A stretch of 64,000 bases of DNA from Nansenia antarctica (taxonomy: Eukaryota > Chordata > Actinopteri > Argentiniformes > Microstomatidae), in assembly GCA_963989245.1 (NCBI GenBank), contig OZ022342.1, forward strand, positions 19,679,868-19,743,867, given 5' to 3'. Position numbers and translations under genes: made by a program. Below are positions 12,180 through 26,630 of this stretch, one piece after another; position 1 is the first letter of the stretch, and the number at the start of each line of letters is the position of its first letter. The notes beneath the pieces were generated by a model, which saw nothing but the letters and a program-made list of their open reading frames with translations, did no database searches and was not told the origin of the DNA.

Positions 12180-12642
12180 CACTCACCGGCCACTTTATTA
12201 GGCACACCATGCTAGTATTGGGTTGGACCCCCTCTTTTGCCTTCAGAACTGCCTTAATTCTTTGTGGCATAGATTCAACAAGGTGGGTCCATATTGACAT
12301 TATAATATCAGTTTATAATTATAAAAGATTTGTGCCAAGAAAATATCCCCCACACCATTACACAGCCACTACCATTTTCGCCTAGAGAACTGCTGCTCAC
12401 TGGATATTTCTCCTTTTCTGACCATTCTCTGTTACCCCTAGAGATGGTTGTGCAATAAAATCCCAGTAGATCAGCATTTTCTGAAATACGCAAAACAGCC
12501 CGTATGGCACCAACACCCATGCCACGTTCAAAGGCACTTAAATCACCTTTCTTTCCCATTCTGATGCTTGGTTTGAACTTCAGCAAGATCGTCTTGACCA
12601 TGTCTACATGCCTAAATGCATTGATGCAGTGGCCGGTGAGTG
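12180..12642 (-). mobile_element. Second internally deleted Tc1-like element, back to back with the first
   Basis: It is bounded by TA (12178-12179 and 12643-12644) and ~15-bp inverted ends CACTCACCGGCCACT / AGTGGCCGGTGAGTG. On the minus strand it encodes a Tc1 transposase N-terminus (GKKGDLSAFERGMGVGA, SENADLLGF, REWSEKEK), then jumps to VMVWGIFSWH. Most of the catalytic region is gone. It starts only 4 bp after the neighbouring Tc1 element. Confidence 0.8.
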
Positions 12643-15600
12643 TAGGCTATATGTTATTATTATTTGTCGTTTTTTTATTATTACTTGGAGCTACCTCTCT
12701 CTCTGCCTCTCTCTCTTTTTTTTCTGCGCTATGTTTGATAATGGCAGGTTGTCTCCATGGTAACAAGTTCAAGGCGGGTCGCTGAACTGTGAACTGTCTC
12801 TCTCATTGAGAAGACTGATAGTGCAGCCATTAGCGACAGAGAGAGAGAGAGAGCGAGAGAGCAAGGGAGAGTAGAGAACCATGGTATAGACACAGACAGA
12901 GGGAGGGAGGGAGGGGGAGCGAGATAGAAGAGGGTTGTGGGGGTTGCCGCTGCAGATAGAAGGTGCTGAGACGGTTGAAACTGGATCACACTGCAGCAAC
13001 TTGAATATGTTTAGTCCAAGGCTTACTGAATAATGAGGTACAAAACTGTATAATTGATCAAGCTTAACGTCCCTCTATATAATATTTAAAAAGGCAATCA
13101 AATACAAAAATATTAATTCATATGATGATTAATATCAAATACAATTTTATTTGTGACGTATATTGAATACAGCCATAATTGACATGGTGAAATGCATTGG
13201 GATCCTGCTCCACACTCAACAACAAGTCAGCTCACGCACACACTCACACACATACACACACAGAGGAAGAGGATGTGTTATAAAGAGCAGCCGGTTTCAT
13301 TTGAGCAAGTGGGAGACAGAGCAAATGAGAGAGGGAGTGAGGGAGAGAAAATAGAAAGCCGGGTATTCATGATAAGCTCCCTTCCCTCCTCCGTAATCAC
13401 AGGAAGGTGGTGCGGTTGTCACGGCAACCGTTTCCTAGGTGCCGGGTCATTTCTGGCAGCCGGCCTACTTCCATCAATCATCTGCAGTGGTGTGCATGGT
13501 TGAAACTACAGTATGTACTGTCCTAACAGAGAGCATACATCAGGGCCGGTTCTGTGCCGTGTGGGCAGTCAATGAAATAAGGTAAATAATCACCACAATA
13601 ACGCTACCGTCTACGTCTCTGATCTGAACTGCTGGCTCCTCTTCCTCAGTTTTGAATTAGCATGTAGGAGGGGGAAACTGGGTCAGCATGCAGAAGCGGG
13701 GAGGTTGAAGGATCCTATCACCATCGATAACTTCAACTCAGAAGACATTCAGAAGAGACACGACAGAGAAGCTTAGATCTTAAAGCTTTATTCACGTCTG
13801 CACCTACTGTACAAGTTGAACACTTAAGCAACAGAAACAACATCAAAACAGTCTTTTAATAAAAAATAAATCGAAGCAAGGCCATTCTCTCCCACGCCAT
13901 CTTGAAGTCAACTGCCAGTCGGGGTTTTGCACCCACTCACCCCTGTAAAAAAGGCCACCTCAGAGAGGCAGATGCTGAGAGAGGCAGATACAGTCAGACA
14001 GCAGAATTAAAATGCAAGGATAAGCAGTCTGCACAAAATAGACAAACAGACACATCTGCATGGTACCAAGCAAGCAGCGCAAACACCCTCCTGTGCCATC
14101 AAACACAGTACACATCTTACAGCAGATATCAAAAGTATACAGTATCAAAAAACACAAAGTATAAAGTAGTTATGCTGATCCGTAAGGAGTTATACAGATC
14201 CAGGTTTAAACCCATCCATCGGTTCTCATAGAACATCTGTTCAAAGTCGTGTTCTTGGGTCTCAGGTCACATCGCTCAGCCAATGGCTGCTGAGTAGATT
14301 TTCGTCAATGCCTGGGATCTAAGTCAATCCAGATGGCATCTTATCCCTGGTAATAATCATGACTTGGAAATCTGGATAAAGCACCATTATCTCACTCTCC
14401 TCCAATCACATGCTCTGTTCTAATGCGCAAGGGGCATACAGAGCTCATTAGGTTTGTGTTTAGTTGGAGTATATTTTTGTAACCCAAATTTGCAATAAAC
14501 CCCAGAGCCCCACAGAGTGAGGGGAGAGGAAAAGACACAGAAAGATTGGGTTTCAGTGGGGGAAAGAGAAAATGGGGAGGGTAAATTACAGTCTGTTGTG
14601 TGGTATTTCAGTGGTCTTGAAACTATGTTTGACATACAGAGTATTTAGAGGAAGTTGAAGTGGTTTTCATTTGAAATGGAAGATCGGGTGGACTGTGAGT
14701 ACAGGACTTGAGGTCAAGTACTGACCTCAAAGGAATAGCATAATCTCTCTCTCTCTCTCATATCATTTTCTCTGTCCTTTTTCAACCTCCATATCTTCAA
14801 CATACTGCTGTCTGTACTTACTCATGCCCAGGACCTAATGACTTACATGAAATCTCTAAGCTTTACAGTTCTGCAGAAGGAGGAGCTACTCTCTAAGTCT
14901 GTGGACACTTAGAAGAAAATAGCATTTTGGCTACATTTTATGCAATGGAGCACTCCATTAACATTTGAGTGATAATTTAGAATGTACACTTTATCAAATA
15001 AAACAACATTTGATGTACTGCACAACCAATATCATACAGCACAGAATGCACTTGAGTAAGTCACATAAAAAGCAGCATTAAGAATCAATCAAATATTCCA
15101 TAAAAACATGAAAATTCCTAAAACATTGTAAACCTTAAAAATATGGCCAGGGTATTGTATTGTACCATGCCAAACATAAATACATCTCCAAAACACATTA
15201 ATAAATACTTTTTTTTCTTTTGAAACATTACATTTTTCATTTATAGTATACATAGTTTATTCTTCAAAGCCCCCGCTGTTACACCGCTTTCTCCTTAGGC
15301 TGATTCTCTGAGGCTGTTTTCACAGTGAGAGGAACACTGGAACTCTTGGATTCAATAGGCGGAAATAGGAGCCTGGCAGAGGCCTGTGCAAGTTAGATTG
15401 AGAGAGCTCAGATGGAGATATGAGGTGCTATGACGTAAACCCTTTTATGTAAGTGGGACAGACAGGCGGGCAAGGGATAAATACTGGTATTTCTTGCTGT
15501 CCTGAGATGTTCCCAGGACATGAGAGTCTCACAGTAAAAGTTATTAATTCTGTGCTTTGAATTGAGAAGCTGAGGGTGAAAGGTAGAATATCACTGGTGT

Positions 15601-16006
15601 CGAATATCACTAACGCATGTTTGAACGGTGAGAATTATCCCTGCCCGCAATGTGTAGTGTAGCACCATGGGATACTTCTCTCCTGGCTGACTCATAAGAT
15701 GGCAGGATTTAGATATGTTTGGTCTAAATCATTAGCAACTCAACATACATGTCTCATGATATGTCTCAAGAAGTGAATCATCCAATACTATTGGTTGATG
15801 CTCTGGGTCTTAATACATAACATTCAATCAAAAGAATATACGTATATGACTGATGAAATATTTCTCCACTTTCACACGTGAACAGAGATGTATGGAAGAA
15901 TATGTTTACCCTGGTTCTTTTCGCATTGAATCGTGTTGTTTAATGCTGTTTTGTTTTCTGAGGGTGTGTGTGAAACTATACACATACCACAATTTGCTAC
16001 TATGAC
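12643..16006. other. Intergenic, possible 3' UTR of the minus-strand protocadherin
   Basis: No protein-coding homology seen. GA-rich patches occur at about 12837-12930, and a short CT tract at about 14743-14759. On the minus strand an AATAAA signal falls at about 13785-13795 (AATAAAGCTTTAAGATC) and could terminate a transcript from the protocadherin exons upstream. That link is inference. Confidence 0.35.
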
Positions 16007-16468
16007 TCATAATAACATTGCAATGAGGAAACCCCTGAAAGACATGACAGCTTTCTTATTTGCATCAAATGTGTTGTATTCGTCCTGTAGAAATAACGTA
16101 GTCAAGGATTTCAGAAGCGAAGGAGTGTCCGGTCCTAAGATTACTTTCAAAGGTTCCAGGGAAGGCATATCCACAATGACCTCACTCTGATTTTGTCCAA
16201 AAAATAACCTGATAGTATCTGAAGTTCCTTCCGTCTTTTTGATCATTTTTAAATACAAGTACCTATTGATGTAGCCATGCAGATTCATGCTTGATGGAGG
16301 ATACCGAAGGTAGTTTACAGTTGCTGAGGTGGTTGGTGTGGTGTGTTTGGGCAGAGGGTTAGATGAGCTGGCCCCAGAGGTAACTGTTGGATTCCAGTGA
16401 TTGACAGAGGCGTGTTGGTGTTGCTCTGTTTCCCTGTGGAGTACCCCCACGAAGAAGAAGTGATGATG
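16007..16468 (-). other. 154-codon open frame directly after the candidate protocadherin stop
   Basis: The frame of the EYSSDLP exon continues open after its TGA for 154 sense codons to the stop at 16007. The sequence has mixed protein-like composition (PSSMNLHGYINRYLYLKM, RLFFGQNQSEVIVDMPSL, FDANKKAVMSFRGFL). I recognise no domain. It could be 3' UTR, a decayed transposon ORF, or a read-through extension. Confidence 0.3.
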
Positions 16469-16492
16469 TCATGGCAGGTCACTGCTGTACTC
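16469..16492 (-). CDS. Candidate terminal exon of the 19.7-22.2 kb protocadherin (EYSSDLP, stop)
   Basis: The upstream variable exon ends in phase 0 after STLQ with a clear donor CAG|GTACGC. The first good phase-0 acceptor I found downstream on the minus strand is CTAATAG...TTTCTATTTATTGGCAG at 16493, with a branch-like CTAAT and a pyrimidine-rich stretch. It would add EYSSDLP and a TGA at 16469-16471, giving an 819-residue protein. No cDNA evidence is available. Other terminal exons could lie between or beyond. Confidence 0.4.
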   Translation of the reverse strand, partial: EYSSDLP

Positions 16493-19746
<3,254 letters not shown>

Positions 19747-22182
19747 CTGTAGCGTAGATGCTCTTGAGTCACTGGTCTCAGTGGGCCCTGTGCTCCTGGG
19801 TATACTGGACACAAAGTACCCTGCTCCCTTGGGTACTATGGGCTGTCGAACCACCACCTTGCCCTTCCTGGTCTCTGCTAAAAACAAGCTGTACCAGTAG
19901 GCATCACTGGATATCAGGGTTGAATCCGCAATGGTGGAGCTCCTCGAACTGACATAACTGTTCCTGCTTATCACACTGTTCCTATTCTGTGGAACAGGCA
20001 TCATCTTGATAGGCTTGGGTTTCTGACACTTCAGCACGATGATCACCAATATGGTGATCAGTAACAGGAAGGACACCGAACCCAAACCAATCACCAAATA
20101 CAGGTTCAAGTCTGTGAACACGTCATATTCCAAAGGCACCTCAGTAGTGTCCGAAAATGATGTCACCACGTGTTCGACTGTTAAAATCTTGATGGTTACT
20201 GTGGCAGAGAGAGAAGGGTCTCCATTGTCCTTGGCGACAACGACCAGCCGCTGATGACGTGGGTCCCTATAACTGAACATTCTCGTAGTCCGGATCTCCC
20301 CATTGTACTGATCTAAACTGAAAAGTGTCGAATCACTGATTTGGAGAATTTGGTATGTGACCCGTGAGTTCTGCACTGAGTCTGCGTCAATGGCGATCAC
20401 TTTGGCCACCAAGTATCCCTTATCGGTGGACCTCGGGATGACCTCCTCAATGACAGAGCCCTGGGCACGCCACGGTGACACAATGAGAGGGGTGTTGTCA
20501 TTTTGGTCCACAATGGTGATGTGGACAGTCACATTGCTGCTGAGAGGAGGCACACCAGAGTCTCTAGCTTCAATGTGGAAAAGGAACTCCCTCTCTCTCT
20601 CATAATCAAAGGTCTTCAGTGCGTAAAGATTACCGTTCTCTGGATTAATGGAGAATAGCATAGACATAGATGTATTTACGATCTCCTTCTCCATGATAAA
20701 ATAGACCAGATACTGGTTTTCATGGAGATCCGGGTCAAAAGCACTGAGTGACGTCAACAGCGCGCCGGGCGAGTTGTTCTCCACCACGTGGATTGAGTAG
20801 AAGGACTGGGGGAATACTGGCGCGTTATCGTTGACGTCCAGAATCTCCAAGGTGATGGTCTCCTGCTCAGACAAGGGAGGCGTGCCTTTATCGGTGACTA
20901 TAAAGGTGATGTCATATTTAGGAATCTTCTCACGGTCCAGGTGTTCCGAAACAATAAGAGCAAAGTAATCATCCGAAGACTTATTAAGGACGAAGGGTAA
21001 AATTGCCTGTTGATTCAAAGTGAGTTCAACTTCACCATTGTCCCCCGAGTCCCTGTCGTTGATACTGATCACTGCTATTAACGTTCCAATGGCCACGTCT
21101 TCCTTAACTGTGCTTTTAAAAGATTTAACGGTTACTTCGGGATAGTTGTCATTCAGATCGGTGATATACACCATCATTCTGCACTCTCCGGATAGCGGAT
21201 TGGATCCTTTGTCTTTGGCCTGGATGTGCATCTCAAAACTTTGACTTTCCTCAAAATCGATCACATCCTTCACCTTGATTTCTCCAGTGTTCGAATTGAG
21301 AGAGAACTTTTCCTGTGTCTTTTCGGACGTGTATAATGTGTAGGAATAGATCATCTCTGCGTTTGGGCCCTCGTCCAAATCTGTTGCGTTCAACTTCATT
21401 ACCAGAGTTCCAATCGGGGAGTTTTCGGTAACGTTCACTGCGTATATCTGCTGGTTAAAAAAGGGGGCGTTGTCGTTGATATCCAGAACCCGAACGATAA
21501 TGCTGGCCGTGCCTGAACGCGCAGGAACCCCCCCGTCCACAGCGGTTAGAATCAAACGATGCACTGCCTGGTCCTCTCGGTCTAAATTACTATTAAGAAC
21601 TAAATCGACATATTTAGAGCCATCACTTCCCGTTTGTATATCAATTGTAAAAGACTTGCTTTCGCTTAAGTAGTACGTCTTTATAGAATTCGCACCCACA
21701 TCTGCATCAACAGCATTTGTTAAAGAGAATCTCTCTCCCGGAGCAGTGGATTCTGAAATATCCAAGTGCATTGTCTCCCTTCGAAAAATGGGCGCATTGT
21801 CATTAATGTCCATTATTTCCAGCTCAACGTTAAAAATCCGAATAGGGTTTTCAAATATGACATCCATTTTCAGAAAACAAGAGGTTGTCTTACTGGTGCA
21901 TATGTATTCTCTGTCTATCTTTTCGAGGATGTACAGCTCTCCCGTTTCTTTGTTAATGTCCAGGTATTTCTTACTGTGGATGACATCGAGCTTGGCCATG
22001 CGTTCAACCAGACTGCGGACGTCGAGTCCCAAATCCGTGGCCAAGTTTGCAACAACGGAGCCCTCTTGCATCTCCTCGGGAATAGAATAGCGAGTAACGG
22101 ACAAAGCAATTCCCCACATCACACTGAATACAAAGGGAATCGCGACGCATCTTGTTCTCATGGATAAAATGGTTAGTGCCAT
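19747..22182 (-). CDS. Clustered-type protocadherin, variable exon
   Basis: One large exon encodes 812 residues before a CAG|GTACGC donor at 19747/19746. The order is signal peptide (about 1-30), six EC repeats starting RYSIPEEMQEGSVVANLATD, membrane segment about 693-718, and a cytoplasmic tail of about 94 residues. Calcium sites are intact: LDRE/IDRE, DxD, and linkers DINDNAP, DINDNAP, DLNDNYP, DVNDNAP and DQNDNTP. The tail (DAYWYSLFLAETRKGKVVVR, VPKGAGYFVSSIPRSTG) is conserved in clustered protocadherins of this type. The single-exon ectodomain marks it as clustered rather than delta-type. Such proteins act as homophilic neuronal adhesion and identity receptors. If the intron is not spliced the frame adds 21 residues and stops at 19681. 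The subfamily is not assigned. Confidence 0.9.
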
Positions 22183-22363
22183 TATTGCAAAATCTTAGAA
22201 GTATAACACTCGTATCAGTCTGTTGTCACATCCGAATGTCGTTAAATCGTTTGGCTATAGCTGATGTGAAAGATATTCGGTTCCATTGCCTCTGTCAGGT
22301 GGATTTCCTCCCAAGCCTCCACGCGGCGTAACTGCGGTTCGTTCCTCTCTCTCCCAATCGTGA

Positions 22364-22371
22364 TGACGTCA
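22364..22371. promoter_or_regulatory. Perfect CRE palindrome upstream of protocadherin
   Basis: TGACGTCA lies 182 bp upstream of the protocadherin ATG at 22182 and directly precedes the MITE at 22374. A full CRE is the classic CREB/ATF site. Its position in the proximal promoter makes a role plausible, but this is not proven. Confidence 0.5.
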
Positions 22372-22373
22372 GC

Positions 22374-22623
22374 TCGTGAGTTTAGAATTATAAGGTTCTA
22401 TCTCCGTTTAGGGTAGTTCAGAGATATTGAGTGTCAAAGTTTTTACATTCCATTATGTTTTGTGAGATGGAACCTTTGTATTTTATGAATTACCAACTAA
22501 AACATGTCAACATTTTACAAATAACACCACACAGGCATTAATAAACACCTAATGGATCAGACTATGTAAAAAACTCAATTTTGACAAAAATGGAGATAGA
22601 ACCTTATAATTCTAACGTCACGA
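22374..22623 (+). mobile_element. MITE, copy 1 (250 bp)
   Basis: It has ~30-bp terminal inverted repeats TCGTGAGTTTAGAATTATAA at left and the inverted equivalent ending TTCTAACGTCACGA at right, with an AT-rich interior and no ORF. A copy about 90% or more alike by eye lies at 23070-23320 in the same orientation. It lies 192 bp upstream of a protocadherin start codon. Confidence 0.8.
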
Positions 22624-23069
22624 CCTGGGTCGTCACTTTTCTTCTAGGAAGAGCGACATGGTGTGTGTGCAATACAAAATAGTTAGCCAATGTTTTTACT
22701 ATGAATGCAATAATGAATAATGTTCACCGACACAAATTAACAAGTTATAAGAAGTTATCTGATATGATATGGCTAAATGGTAGGCTATAGCCTACGTTAA
22801 ACCCTAAACTGTGGCTCTTTCACGCATTAAGTTTGAGACAATGGGTAAACCCTGCTTTTAAAGTTCGTCATGTGTAAGTATTGTAATCAGGTGTTTTAGA
22901 TGGGAAGGCGAAGCACCATTTATGTCATCTGCATCTGATTTTAAATTCAACCGTGGACCTTTAAACCACGTGAAGGCAGCAAGTCTTCAATAGCGAATTC
23001 AGCACCTCCTGGTTTGGACAGCAGCACTGCAGCATATAGACCTAGTGTGGGTGATAAGTTATCAATAGT
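22624..23069. other. Spacer between the two MITE copies
   Basis: About 450 bp of unique-looking sequence lie between the two elements. No ORF or motif recognised. Confidence 0.4.
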
Positions 23070-23320
23070 TCGTGAGCTTAGAATTATAAGGTTCTATCTC
23101 CGTTTAGGGTAGTTCAGAGATATTGAGCGTCAATGTTTTTACATTCTATTATGTTTTATGAGATGGAACCTTTGTATTTTATTAATTACTAACTCAAAAA
23201 TGTCAACATTGTAAACATAACACCACACAGGCATTGATAAACACCTAATGGATCAGATTATGTAAAAAAACTCAATTTTGACAAAAATGGAGATAGAACC
23301 TTATAATTCTAACATCACGA
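23070..23320 (+). mobile_element. MITE, copy 2 (251 bp)
   Basis: It is the same element as at 22374-22623, in the same orientation. Ends are TCGTGAGCTTAGAATTATAA and TTCTAACATCACGA, and internal sequence such as GTTTAGGGTAGTTCAGAGAT is shared. Small differences between the copies suggest two insertions or an old local duplication. Confidence 0.8.
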
Positions 23321-24529
23321 GTTGGAAATTGAATACATTTGTATATTGGGATTTCTGTTCTGACGCCAAAAAGGGCAACTGACGCCTGCTTACAGTTTTA
23401 GGCCTATGTGCTAAGGCACCCCTTGTAGAACTAAAGGTTAACGTTTATCCCGTGCCCGACGATTTTTCATGATCAAGGTGAAATTGCCGTGCCTTTCCAC
23501 GTCTTGGAGGTGCCGATTCTTTTCTGCCAGAAATCGTGTAGCCTAATGTGAGAGGGTCTATGTGCCGACTATAGAAACGCATGAACAGCAGATATAAACT
23601 AGTGACGAAATACCGGGGGAAATATCAGGGAGAGTCAACTGGAGAAGCCTCGCGTCGGTTGAGGGAAACCAGAGAAAATAGGGTCAATTTAGCGTCTTTC
23701 GTGTGCTACACAAAATTACATTAAAAACAATGTGTAGCCATATACCTTGTTATCCGTACACAAATACATGCCTGTCAAGTTTACCATCTGAAATCAATCA
23801 AGCCTCTTCATTCAACCGCTTTTAAACCCCGGCTTTCTGTCTGTCATCTGTCGCTACTGCCTAACCCCCATTTGTCACAAAAGTACAATACCATGGTCAG
23901 CAATTGTTTAAGATTTTACACATACTACAAATGTTCATGAATCTAGGTGGGTCAAAACAATGGGTATTAGAGTACAATACATCTTGAGATACATGCTATT
24001 GTCATAACAGAAGATGTTGGAGCAGGTTAGGGTCATCACATCATCATCATTATCATCATCATCATCATCATCATCATCACCATCATTATTATTATCAACA
24101 CAGCAGATATTCATATTGTCCAAAAATATCTCATCATCATAAACATAAATTATTTGTTTCACCACCACCATCATCAATCACCATCCAGTGCTAACAGCAC
24201 CATGCAGTACTATAAACCAGGATTGCACATGATCAACGTCATATAGATATATGCATATATGGCTCTGAATGGAATTATATGGGTAGCTACTGTTGAATGA
24301 TAGCATTACAATAAGACATACTGTACTACTGCCATGTTGTTAGTTAGGTGTTCATATGGTCCAGTTGAGGGAGCATGGATCAAAACAGATAATTTGAATA
24401 ACATTTGAATTTCATTACATACAAAGGGTAATTACGTATGGGTTGATTGATATGAATCATTAATAATTCAATAATTCACATTGACGAAATATTGTCTTTT
24501 GATTGTATGTGCAGTCTATTCTGCTGTAT
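23321..24529. other. Intergenic, with (ATC)n tract
   Basis: No gene seen. A trinucleotide (ATC/CAT)n stretch runs at about 24040-24083. The part nearest 24529 would be the 3' UTR of the protocadherin terminal exon at 24530. Confidence 0.45.
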
Positions 24530-25402
24530 TCATTTAAAAAAGTCATTGATCAGGCCGTCCTCTCTTGGGTCATAGTGTGAGATGAACCTCTTCTTCTTTC
24601 CAAAGGTAGAGAAGGAGTTGTAGACATCCAGTTCACCTCGGGGCACTGGCCTCAGAGTGCAGTATCCAGATGGCGTGCCAGGGATGTAGACGTTGTGCTG
24701 GTAGTCAGGTGGTGGCTGTGCAGAGTGGGGTTGGGGGTACCTTGGAGTCCACGAACGAGTTGGAACCCCTCCGACTTGTGAGGACATCTTATATTCTATT
24801 ATCAAAGCACAATCACCAAAGAGAAGGTGTAAGATAAGTCTGTGTGGTTTTTGCAACGATAAGCCATGAGATAGTGTGTCAGAGAAATGGGGTGTGTTAT
24901 TTAAAGTAATTTATTTTCTCTGTTTAGCAGCAATGGTGAGTCTAGGGCCTGATTGCAACTTGCCTGCCACTGAAAACACGTATGCAACTCCATGAACTAA
25001 CACTCCATTCATATAAATAATAGGTTGCAATATTGTATAATCTCACATTGGTTAGTAATTTCACAGTTAATAATATGCTGATCCAATGTTCATCTACTTC
25101 TTCACTGAAGTATCTTTTGTTCATTGTCTTCGTGTCATGTTTTGGTTTCAATATTCCAGACAGCTCACCTGTCATGTATGTATTTATCTTTCAGTGTTGG
25201 TATCGTTATTGTTCATCACTGTTGGTTCATAGTCTACATACCATGCATGTGACTGCCCCAGGTCCAGTGCTGTGGTGTAACAGGACAGGAGAAACCCTCT
25301 GGATCCAGCTGAGGTCTACGAGGGAGGGTTCTTTCCATGTTTACAGAGCTATAGCTGTGGAAAGAGAAGGATACATAATGAATTGCAATCACCACACACA
25401 CT

Positions 25403-25436
<34 letters not shown>

Positions 25437-26215
25437 TGTGTGTGTGTTATTTTAATATATTTTGTTCACCTCAAGTGCGCCGAATTCCGTAAGTTTTTTG
25501 TCAATGTCCAGTCCTTGTTTGCTTGCTTGAGCTGCAAAATGGAGGATGCAGAGCTCAGCAAAACAGTATTTACAAAACGACTTAACTTATAAATCTCATG
25601 ATGTCAAATGAGGAAACTTTATTTACAGGTCCCCTTGACTACTGCACAGTAACAGTATAAGTGCATGCTTGTTACCTAATACTAGCTAGGTCAATTGGTG
25701 ATTTATTGTACAAAACACCAGAAAGTGCCATTTGTTAGAAGTTACAAATTAGGCTAAACGATTTCAAGTAATTGCCAGAAAGGATCAATTGTTGCCACTA
25801 ATGAGGCCTAGTTAATACCAAATAACCAGGAACATAGTGTTATCCAAAACCATTGGGTACCTATAGCTCTTACAAATAATATAACTTACTGTTAGTTATT
25901 CAGTTACAGACGGAATCATCTACTGCATTACATATCACATGACTAGAATTAGGTTTTGGAGGAGAAGATGGGACATCTTAAATGGTCTTCACAGGACAGG
26001 ACAGGACTGTGCAGTACTTGTGGATATTGCCCCCCAGTGGCACGATGGGGAAACCCTTGGGAGGGATGAGTTAGAGTCTATACTATAGAGTTCCTTGTAA
26101 TACATTATATATAATATATGTATTATTATTTATTATAAGGAACACCATCCTCTGGCAGGAAAATAGGTAGGCTATGCATATGCATGTACTTATATATTTC
26201 TTAATTTCATTATTA

Positions 26216-26254
<39 letters not shown>

Positions 26255-26543
26255 GTTGTGAGTTTTCTATTTTAATATGCACTTATCAGTATTTGTACCC
26301 TACGAGCTCACATGACCATTGTAATAGCATGGGAATTTAGGGAGTTTCTGTCTGGGAAGAAGTGTCTGATGGCCTTGAAGCCAGGTGCAGGATCATCTCC
26401 CCTTTTTGTGTTCTCACACGTCAAACACAGACAACAATCCTTGTATAGTTTTGAAACATTCTGATCAAAGGTCATGGGCAGATATGGTTCTGTCATGATT
26501 CATCATAGTGGCCAAATTAGGGGGAGGTCCTTGGGCATGGGGT

Positions 26544-26630
<87 letters not shown>

